Source: Thermoplasmatales archaeon
GTDB lineage: Archaea; Thermoplasmatota; E2; DHVEG-1
Direction: 5' to 3'
DNA length: 13,801 nucleotides
Assembly (NCBI GenBank): GCA_023128855.1
Contig: JAGMDE010000055.1
Span: forward strand, 1-13,801
Positions within the stretch are counted from its first letter, which is position 1. Each line of letters starts with the position of its first letter. Under the pieces are notes generated by a model. It had not been told where the DNA came from. It worked only from the letters and a program-made list of their open reading frames with translations, and did no database searches. A program made the position numbers and the translations under genes. Of the stretch, positions 5,571 through 12,300 are shown in pieces.

Positions 5571-6821
5571 ATGGGGCTATTCAACCGATCAGATATTATA
5601 TTGTTTACTGGTGAAGGTGTTAAAAGATTATATCAATTTTTTATTTTAAATTTCTGTATTCTTCTTTTTCAAATAATCGTTTTTGTTATTATTTTATTAG
5701 GTTATGCAACTGGGACTCTTACTGGACTAATATACTCAATTTTCACTTCAACTATATTTGTTGCTTTAATTGTGATTCTTGAAATTTTTGTTATCATTTG
5801 GCTTTTTTGGGCATTTACTGATTTGGTAAATGGTCGAAAAGAATTTGATAAACAACATGAAATAAGTGTAATTATTGCATCTGCTTTTCTTATTCCAAGT
5901 ATATTTCTTTATCTTATTCAACTGGTTTTGTCTAAGGGGTTAGTAATTTCTACTGCTGCCTTTTATTTTAATCCAACTGGAACTTTTGCATCTATTCTTA
6001 TGCAAGGTTCACTTTTGTTAACAATTTCATTTGTAATTCCGGTACTAATGGGTTTCGCTTTGTTCCTATTTATTCATAAACTATCTGTTACAACCGAAAA
6101 AGTTCTATTAATGTTTGCCTGTGGTTTACTTGTTACATCTCCTTTTACGATGTATATAACTGCATTAATTGCTTATTTCTTATTTTTCATGGTTTACAGA
6201 TCTGTTTATAATAAGTTAAAAAGCTCTAAATTTAGACCTACAGATAAAGCTCCATGTCCTTTTTGTAATAAGGATATCCCAATAGAATCTAAGGAATGCG
6301 GCTATTGCGGAGCAAAATTTGAAGAAAACCCTGAAGCGGAACTTGATCCAAGATTGAGATTAGATTTACCTAAAAAGGAACTTAATGTACCTCATGGTTA
6401 TACTCCTGTTAAAGGACCTACTGAAGAACAAAAGAAAAGATTGTTTAAAATAATTGGTGCAATTATTGCATTAATTGTTACTGTTGCAGCGGTGTTTCTT
6501 GCATTTCAGATGCTCAGCAGTGAAGATACATCTAGTGTTTCAGATGAACTTGTTGGAACTTGGCAGGGGGGGATGTTTAACGGCGAGAGTTATGCGACTA
6601 ATGAAACATGGATCTTTTTTGCTAATAATTCTTTAAAAGAAGAGGACACTTTTGGGATAAGTTGGTATACATATTATACTGAAGGTGCTGATAGTCTTTG
6701 TAAAGAAGATGCTTCTATCCCTTTCTTAATGTGCTACAGTTATGGGTTTACTAATAGCGGCAATACCCTTTCGTTATCATTGGGAGGCTCGCCAATGTAT
6801 CGATTTAATAAAGTCCAATAG
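5571..6821 (+). CDS. Polytopic membrane protein with zinc ribbon and C-terminal beta domain, unknown function
   Basis: I do not recognise a named family. The 416-aa chain has three parts. Residues 22-212 hold five to six hydrophobic segments. A compact zinc ribbon follows, CPFC at 229-232 and CGYC at 243-246, in a basic, probably cytoplasmic, stretch. After a charged linker comes one more membrane helix (292-314) and then about 100 polar residues, probably outside. This tail starts with ELVGTWQGG, is rich in aromatic beta-strand patterns (ETWIFFANNSL, WYTYY) and ends in NTLSLSLGGSPMYRF, which looks like a small lipocalin-like barrel; it holds two Cys, 377 and 388. The layout suggests a sensor or assembly factor linking the cytoplasm to the cell surface, but that is inference. 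The stop lies 2 bp from that of convergent purM. Confidence 0.8.
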   Translation: MGLFNRSDIILFTGEGVKRLYQFFILNFCILLFQIIVFVIILLGYATGTLTGLIYSIFTSTIFVALIVILEIFVIIWLFWAFTDLVNGRKEFDKQHEISVIIASAFLIPSIFLYLIQLVLSKGLVISTAAFYFNPTGTFASILMQGSLLLTISFVIPVLMGFALFLFIHKLSVTTEKVLLMFACGLLVTSPFTMYITALIAYFLFFMVYRSVYNKLKSSKFRPTDKAPCPFCNKDIPIESKECGYCGAKFEENPEAELDPRLRLDLPKKELNVPHGYTPVKGPTEEQKKRLFKIIGAIIALIVTVAAVFLAFQMLSSEDTSSVSDELVGTWQGGMFNGESYATNETWIFFANNSLKEEDTFGISWYTYYTEGADSLCKEDASIPFLMCYSYGFTNSGNTLSLSLGGSPMYRFNKVQ

Positions 6822-6823
6822 CC

Positions 6824-7942
6824 TTAGAATTTCAATCCCAATTTTTTGGATTCTACACCTTTTCCTTTTTCAATTTTGCCTACAATTTTAACCTCTGATT
6901 TAGAATATTTTTTAAGAATTTTAACTGTTTTATCTTCATCATTTTTTGATACAATTACTGCAAATCCCATTCCCATGTTAAATGTCTGATACATCTCTTT
7001 GTCCTCGATATTTCCATTCTTTTGAAGAAATTTGAATATAGGCTGTGGTTCAAATGGATCATCAATTACAAACTTCACATTCTTATTTAATCTTGGGAGA
7101 TTCTTTAATCCTCCACCAGTTATATGTGCCAAACCATGGACTTTTACTTTTTTCAAAAGCTCAATAGTCTCCTTTACATAAATTTTAGTTGGCGTTAACA
7201 AAGTTTCACCGATTGTTTTACCCAGGTAAATTTTCTCAGGAAATTTGTCCTTATATAATAAACCAGTGTGCTCAATGACTTTTCTTGCAAGAGTGTAGCC
7301 ATTAGAGTGTATTCCGCTGCTGCTGAGTCCAATGATTATATCACCTGGTGATATCTTTTCACCTGTTACAATCCCATCTTTTTTAACATAAGCAAGACAT
7401 GTTCCTGCAAGATCAAAACCGTTGATAACTTCAGGTAATGATGCAGTTTCTCCACCTATAATTGATATGTTTGATAGCTCTGCGCCTTTTTCTAAACCTT
7501 TCCCTATTTCCTTTGTTATCTCAGGTTTTGGATCATCAATTGCCAAATAATCTACAAATGCAATTGGCTCTGCACCAACACAAATCGCATCATTAACATT
7601 CATTGCGATACAGTCAATGCCTACGGTATCCCACTTTTTTATTTGAGAGGCAATTTTCACTTTACTTCCGACACCATCAGTGCATAAAACAAGGGCGTAT
7701 TTTCCAAAATCTACCATTCCTGCATAGTGCCCACCAAGAGGTTTCCCAATTCCTTTCCTTTGGGTTTTAATGCTTGAAAGTATTCCTTTTATTGCTTTTT
7801 CTTCTTTTGAAATATCAACTCCACTTCCAGCATAGGTCATTTTTTTCAACTTATTGCCCCAATTTACATTTGTGGAAACACACATTCCTGTGATAAACTT
7901 TTTGAGTGAAAATGCCTCTTTGTTTAACCTCCAGTTTAGCAT
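6824..7942 (-). CDS. purM: Phosphoribosylformylglycinamidine cyclo-ligase PurM
   Basis: PurM (AIR synthetase) closes FGAM to AIR with ATP, the step after the PurSQL reaction. Motifs in order are TYAGSGVDI, LCTDGVGSKVKIA, NDAICVGAEPIAFVDYLA, IGGETASLPEV, GLSSSGIHSNGYTL and HITGGGLKNLPR. Homology would place the start at the ATG at 7840, giving 338 aa, the usual length. The frame stays open for 34 more codons to an ATG at 7942, and the only good TATA box lies about 31 bp before that ATG, the spacing seen at other leaderless genes here. I therefore give the longer form (372 aa) but leave the choice open. The extra N-terminus is basic and aromatic and resembles nothing in PurM. Neither ATG has a Shine-Dalgarno. 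Confidence 0.93.
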   Translation of the reverse strand: MLNWRLNKEAFSLKKFITGMCVSTNVNWGNKLKKMTYAGSGVDISKEEKAIKGILSSIKTQRKGIGKPLGGHYAGMVDFGKYALVLCTDGVGSKVKIASQIKKWDTVGIDCIAMNVNDAICVGAEPIAFVDYLAIDDPKPEITKEIGKGLEKGAELSNISIIGGETASLPEVINGFDLAGTCLAYVKKDGIVTGEKISPGDIIIGLSSSGIHSNGYTLARKVIEHTGLLYKDKFPEKIYLGKTIGETLLTPTKIYVKETIELLKKVKVHGLAHITGGGLKNLPRLNKNVKFVIDDPFEPQPIFKFLQKNGNIEDKEMYQTFNMGMGFAVIVSKNDEDKTVKILKKYSKSEVKIVGKIEKGKGVESKKLGLKF

Positions 7943-7969
7943 TAGGATAACATATGTTAAATAAAGGTT

Positions 7970-7977
7970 TTATATAA
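7970..7977. promoter_or_regulatory. Shared palindromic TATA element between purM and the caspase-like gene
   Basis: TTATATAA is its own reverse complement. Its centre is about 31 bp from the purM ATG at 7942 and about 33 bp from the caspase-like ATG at 8007, so both divergent genes could start 6 to 8 bases before their start codons from one element. Confidence 0.5.
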
Positions 7978-8006
7978 TAAGTAACAAATTTATTAATGGA
8001 CATACA

Positions 8007-9308
8007 ATGGATAAGAAGAAAATCATAGCAGTAATACTAATTGTTGCAGTGGTATCTCCAGTGATATTCATTTATTTTGAAGAAGAGACAGTTGAGGTTA
8101 ACAAGAAACCTGTAGTTGAGATTGTTTATCCTAGAGATGGTGCAACTGTTTCTAAGATTGTTACAATAAGTGGCAGTGCTTCTGACCCTGATGGGGATGA
8201 CAACTTATTAAGAGTTGAAATAAGAATTAATGGTGAGTGGAATAGTGTTGAGGGTAATACAAAATGGAGTTATGAATGGAAGACTTATGATTTAGATGAT
8301 GATATTTACACGGTTAATGTTCGTTCATGGGATGGTGCCGACTATTCAGAAATTGAAGAAATAAAAATTAGAATTCAAAACCCGGAGGTTATAGAATCTG
8401 ATTCTCATAAGTGGGCAATTTTTATGGCAGCTTCAAATTTCCCTGAGGATAATGAAAGTAAGCTTGGTAATGGCGCTCTTAATCTTGCGGAAAAAATGGC
8501 TGCATATTTTATTGAAGATTTAGGTTATCCAACTGATAACATAATCATCCTTTTTGATGATGGTTGGATAAGGGGAGACAACGGTTATGGAGAACCATTT
8601 GAAACCTTACAGCAACGAAAACATAGATATGATATTACTTATGGTGGGGCTACAAAAGGAACTGTAGTATCAAGCTTGGAATATGTAGTAGATGAATCAA
8701 ACAAGTTTGAGGATAGCGAAGTTTTTGTTTGGATTGCCAGTCATGGATGTGGTGATGATAGTAAAAAACTCTTCGGAGGAAAAATATTGGATAGAAGCGC
8801 AATTTTCCTTTGGGATGATACAATGTCAGATGCAGATTTTGGAGGTATTCTAGTGAGTCTTAAATCTGATAAAACCTGTGTTATCGTCGATGCTTGTTAC
8901 AGTGGAGGATTTGCTGATAAAACAATATTTAACTTACCTGAGTTTTTCCTCCTTAAATCAAATATTCCTAATTCTGGTAGAGTTGTAATGACTGGCGCTA
9001 GTAAATTTAGACTTGGGTATGCAAGTACAATAGAGGGTCCATTGTTCTCCCAACTTTGGTTTAATGGAATTGAAAGCGGTGATGCTGATGGTTTTAAACC
9101 AAGTATTTTTGATATGGGGCGGCCAACAAAATTAAAAATGTTCAAAGATGGAAAAGTGTCTGTTGAAGAGGCGTTCTATTATGCAAAATATATTTTGAGA
9201 ACAGATAAGGCACTTAAGGATTTCAGTAAAATGGAACCTCAGATTAATGATCAATATCCAAGAAGTGGACCTTTTGGTAGTAAAAAAGGAATGATTCTTG
9301 GTGAATAA
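8007..9308 (+). CDS. Exported caspase-like (clan CD) cysteine peptidase with Ig-like domain
   Basis: This 433-aa protein has a short basic start and one membrane helix (about residues 5-24), so the rest should face outside, held by the anchor or released after cleavage. Residues 35-124 form an Ig-like beta domain of the kind common on prokaryotic surfaces (PVVEIVYPRDGATVSKIV, SASDPDGDD, YTVNVRSWDG). From 135 a caspase/legumain-type peptidase begins (KWAIFMAASNFP), with the catalytic pair His246 in WIASHGCGDD and Cys297 in VIVDACYSGG, each after a hydrophobic strand as clan CD requires. GRVVMTGAS at 324-332 follows the same fold. Target specificity cannot be read. Start: ATG at 8007, leaderless type. 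It diverges from purM, with amrS 36 bp downstream. No inhibitor or partner gene is evident. Confidence 0.85.
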   Translation: MDKKKIIAVILIVAVVSPVIFIYFEEETVEVNKKPVVEIVYPRDGATVSKIVTISGSASDPDGDDNLLRVEIRINGEWNSVEGNTKWSYEWKTYDLDDDIYTVNVRSWDGADYSEIEEIKIRIQNPEVIESDSHKWAIFMAASNFPEDNESKLGNGALNLAEKMAAYFIEDLGYPTDNIIILFDDGWIRGDNGYGEPFETLQQRKHRYDITYGGATKGTVVSSLEYVVDESNKFEDSEVFVWIASHGCGDDSKKLFGGKILDRSAIFLWDDTMSDADFGGILVSLKSDKTCVIVDACYSGGFADKTIFNLPEFFLLKSNIPNSGRVVMTGASKFRLGYASTIEGPLFSQLWFNGIESGDADGFKPSIFDMGRPTKLKMFKDGKVSVEEAFYYAKYILRTDKALKDFSKMEPQINDQYPRSGPFGSKKGMILGE

Positions 9309-9310
9309 GA

Positions 9311-9317
9311 TTATATA
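9311..9317 (+). promoter_or_regulatory. TATA box of amrS
   Basis: TTATATA is centred about 31 bp before the ATG at 9345 and just after the stop codon of the protease gene. It suggests that amrS has its own leaderless transcript. Confidence 0.55.
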
Positions 9318-9344
9318 CAACGTTTTTCTATTTGAAATACTGTA

Positions 9345-10376
9345 ATGAAGAAAGAAGCAAGTTTTTGGAATAAAATTGAAGATAAAAAAGTCCAATGTAA
9401 TCTTTGTTCACATAATTGTAAAATAGATGAAAGTAGAACTGGAGTTTGTGGTGTCCGTAGAAATGATGAAGGTAAATTGTACACTCTTATCTATGGCTCT
9501 TGCTCATCAATGGCTGCAGATCCAATAGAAAAAAAACCACTCTACCATTTCCATCCTGGTACAAACGCTTTTTCAATGGGAACAGTAGGATGTAATTTTA
9601 AATGTAGTCACTGTCAAAATAATAGTATCTCGACAGCTGATCCACAATATTCACATGTACGTGAATTAACACCTGAAGAAGTTGTTAAGCTAGCAGAACA
9701 ATATGATTGCCAAGGTGTTTCTTATACATATAATGAGCCAACAATTTGGCATGAATTTTGCTATGATTCTGCAAAACTTGTAAAAAAAGCTGGTTTGTAT
9801 ACCTGCTACGTTACTAATGGATACATTAATGAAGATCCGTTGAGAGAGCTTTCATTAGTTTTAGATGCAATGAATATCGATGTTAAGGCGTTTAATGATG
9901 ATTTTTACAAAAAGGTTTGTAAAGCTAGATTAAAACCAGTTCTTGATACCTGTGAACTTGCAAAGGAACTCGGCATTCATATTGAACTGACTTATCTTGT
10001 TATTCCTACCTGTAACGATTCGTTTGATGAAATTAGAAAATTTTGTGGGTGGATTGTTGAAAAACTTGGAAGTAGTACACCAGTCCATTTTACTAGATTT
10101 CATCCTGATCATAATATGATGGATATTCCAGCAACTCCGATGGATACTCTTTTAAAAATATATGATATTTCAAAAGAAGCTGGTGTCTTATTTCCATATG
10201 TGGGAAATGTTGCTCATGGAGATTATGAAAACACGGTTTGTCCTAAATGTGGGCATGTATGCATAGAAAGGGTTGGTTTTTCTTTAAATCTTAGTGGTTT
10301 AACTGATTTTAACTGTAAAAACTGTGGCAATGTTATACCGATTATCACCGATAATTATAAAAAACAAAAGATTTAA
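9345..10376 (+). CDS. amrS: AmmeMemoRadiSam-system radical SAM enzyme AmrS
   Basis: This 343-aa cytoplasmic radical SAM protein carries the cluster motif CNFKCSHC (Cys83, Cys87, Cys90), inside the AmrS context SMGTVGCNFKCSHCQN. The N-terminal cysteine set C18, C21, C25 and C35 (CNLCSHNC ... GVCGV) and the following DPIEKKPLYHFHPG are typical of the family, as are VSYTYNEPTIW and HFTRFHPDHNM. Two C-terminal CxxC pairs (299/302 and 324/327) probably bind zinc. The family is named for co-occurrence with AMMECR1 and Memo-like proteins; neither partner is in this window. The substrate is not established to my knowledge. It should not be confused with the pyruvate-formate-lyase activating enzyme, which shares the radical SAM core. 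Confidence 0.92.
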   Translation: MKKEASFWNKIEDKKVQCNLCSHNCKIDESRTGVCGVRRNDEGKLYTLIYGSCSSMAADPIEKKPLYHFHPGTNAFSMGTVGCNFKCSHCQNNSISTADPQYSHVRELTPEEVVKLAEQYDCQGVSYTYNEPTIWHEFCYDSAKLVKKAGLYTCYVTNGYINEDPLRELSLVLDAMNIDVKAFNDDFYKKVCKARLKPVLDTCELAKELGIHIELTYLVIPTCNDSFDEIRKFCGWIVEKLGSSTPVHFTRFHPDHNMMDIPATPMDTLLKIYDISKEAGVLFPYVGNVAHGDYENTVCPKCGHVCIERVGFSLNLSGLTDFNCKNCGNVIPIITDNYKKQKI

Positions 10377-10447
10377 TAAGTGATCTAATATAATATTATA
10401 GTTTAATACACAATAAAAAGGAAAAACTTAATAAAGGAGTAATCATA

Positions 10448-10457
10448 CTTATATTTA
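10448..10457 (+). promoter_or_regulatory. Candidate TATA box of the 253-aa protein gene
   Basis: CTTATATTTA lies about 46 bp before the ATG at 10499 and would give a leader of about 20 nt containing GGGTGA (10489-10494), a good Shine-Dalgarno four bases before the start. The remaining AT-rich gap from 10377 shows no reading frame or structured RNA that I can support. Confidence 0.45.
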
Positions 10458-10498
10458 TAGAAAAATAGAATTTAATAAATAAAAACAAGGGTGAACAT

Positions 10499-11260
10499 AT
10501 GAGTTTGAAAAAAACCGATAAAATAATAGCAGTAGTCGGAGTAGTTATACTAATCGTTGCAGTATTTGGAATTCTCTTCTATTATGAACCTGAAGATGCT
10601 GTAGACGGAGATGATGATGGAATGGTTACAAAAGAATTTGAAGTTTATTGGACAGATTATACTGTAGAAGAGAAAATCAAAGGTGATGCTGGGAAAAATT
10701 CGCCTTATAAAAAACCTATCAATATTAGCTTAGACGAAGGATGTGTTTTATCAATTGTTGAAATTCGAATTGATTGGGAAGATGATTACACAAAAGGTTT
10801 AATTTTTAACAAGGGTGAAGATACCTTAACCGCTGAGTTTACTCCTGAAAATGGTGAAATGCAAAGGCATAGTAAAAAGAAATCAGGAAATGAAACTTTT
10901 GTTTTCCCAATAAATACCATTATTCCGCAAAATGAAATCATCGAAGACGTTGAGGATATTTTTGCCGCAGAAGACAAAATTGAAGAAGATTATGCAGGTC
11001 TGAGCTCTACAAGTTTTGACGTTAGAATAACGGTGAAACCTGGCGAAAGCTTTTTTACACTTAGACCAATAAAATTCTTAAATTTCCTTAGAGATCAAGG
11101 TAACGGCTTTGAATTATTTGTTACATACAAATACTACAAACCAGATATAATAGAAATTCAAAGTGGCAACTCTGATGGTAACCCTGTTGACAATAACACA
11201 AACGGTTACACAGGCGCAGGTGTTTATACTAGCACAAATTACGCTTTATCAAAACTCTAA
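10499..11260 (+). CDS. Membrane-anchored extracytoplasmic protein, unknown function
   Basis: No family is recognised. The 253-aa chain begins with a short basic stretch and one hydrophobic helix (residues 9-28), followed by an acidic linker rich in Asp (34-41). The rest is polar with alternating beta-strand patterns (EFEVYWTDYT, SIVEIRIDWEDDY, DVRITVKPG, FELFVTYKYY), so a beta-sandwich on the outer face is likely. The tail (222-243) is rich in Asn, Gly, Asp and Thr, typical of exported linkers. The anchor resembles that of the caspase-like protein upstream, so both probably use the same export route. The start is supported by GGGTGA four bases ahead. Its stop codon overlaps that of convergent pelota. 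Confidence 0.75.
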   Translation: MSLKKTDKIIAVVGVVILIVAVFGILFYYEPEDAVDGDDDGMVTKEFEVYWTDYTVEEKIKGDAGKNSPYKKPINISLDEGCVLSIVEIRIDWEDDYTKGLIFNKGEDTLTAEFTPENGEMQRHSKKKSGNETFVFPINTIIPQNEIIEDVEDIFAAEDKIEEDYAGLSSTSFDVRITVKPGESFFTLRPIKFLNFLRDQGNGFELFVTYKYYKPDIIEIQSGNSDGNPVDNNTNGYTGAGVYTSTNYALSKL

Positions 11261-12300
11261 AGTTTAAATCTCAATAGGGCGCCAACGCCCCCTAGTCCTT
11301 CTATTTTTTTTCCTGCTTCATGCATTGTATTTATTATTGTAAAATCACTGTTATTTTGTTTTGCAAGTTTTAATAAAATCTCTCCTTTTTCTTGTCTAAC
11401 TAAAATATCTGTAATTAATAATCGCTCTACAGCTCCATTCATTATGGCATTTTTTACTTCTTTCTCTCCGTAAGTAGCTAAGCCATCTTTTTTTATCTCT
11501 TCAAAGAGTTTTTCTATAAGACCTGTTTCAAATACTACTCTGTTTTCCTTGGTAATTTGTTCAACTACACCTGTTTTAATGGCCTCTTGAATACCATTCA
11601 TCTCTGAACATCCAGTTCCATGTACAACACATTTTTCAAAAAGTGCTGGCTCTTTTTCTCTCCCATATTTCACAAAATGTTCTTTTGTAAAGCCTGGTCC
11701 TACTACAACAAGTGTTGAATCCTTTGCTTTGTTTGTTCTTACAACAGATATAACTTGCCCAAAATAATCACTTTGTGTATCTTTGCTTTCAAACATTTTT
11801 CCAGATCGTTTTGAATCGATATCTGCAATCCATTGTACACCGCTATGTCTCAAAACAGCTATAGTAGCAGTATCGTCATCTAGAGAAACAAATGTGATAA
11901 TTGCTTCATTTCGTAATCTTACAGCTTCCTCAATACGTTGAAGCTGATGATCCTTCCATTCCTCTTTTACAATGGAAAAACTATCCATTTTATCAGCAGT
12001 AATATTTAATGTATGAAATGATCCTAAATTCTGAGGGCCTTCTTCTATAGTACCATGTATTCTAAGTCTGTCTGAAAACTCGTGAAATTTAACTTCAGAA
12101 ACTCTAATTCCAAGTTTCATACGTTTTTTTTCTGATTTTTTTGATCTTATTTTGTCATCTTTTTGTTCATCTGTCCTAAAGGTAACAGCACGTACAAGAT
12201 CGCCCTCATCAACAATATTGTATAAATGCCAGATATCGTCAAGATTCTCTGGAACAAGTTTGATTTCACCATGTTTTAAATCCTTAAAGATCACCTTCAT
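11257..12300 (-). CDS. pelA: mRNA surveillance protein Pelota (Dom34)
   Basis: aPelota binds the empty A site of a stalled ribosome and, with aEF1A and ABCE1, splits it, so that mRNA and peptidyl-tRNA can be dealt with. At 347 aa the length is normal. The N-terminal Sm-like domain is recognised by KLVPENLDDIWHLYNIV and DLVRAVTFR, the central eRF1-like domain by TLVVVGPGFTKEHFVKYG, and the C-terminal eL30-like domain by GAVERLLITDILV and the glycine-rich end IEGLGGVGALLRF. The GGQ of release factor is absent, as expected for Pelota. The ATG at 12300 overlaps the TGA of rqcH as ATGA, so the two genes are co-transcribed and probably translationally coupled. No separate promoter is seen. Confidence 0.95.
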   Translation of the reverse strand: MKVIFKDLKHGEIKLVPENLDDIWHLYNIVDEGDLVRAVTFRTDEQKDDKIRSKKSEKKRMKLGIRVSEVKFHEFSDRLRIHGTIEEGPQNLGSFHTLNITADKMDSFSIVKEEWKDHQLQRIEEAVRLRNEAIITFVSLDDDTATIAVLRHSGVQWIADIDSKRSGKMFESKDTQSDYFGQVISVVRTNKAKDSTLVVVGPGFTKEHFVKYGREKEPALFEKCVVHGTGCSEMNGIQEAIKTGVVEQITKENRVVFETGLIEKLFEEIKKDGLATYGEKEVKNAIMNGAVERLLITDILVRQEKGEILLKLAKQNNSDFTIINTMHEAGKKIEGLGGVGALLRFKL

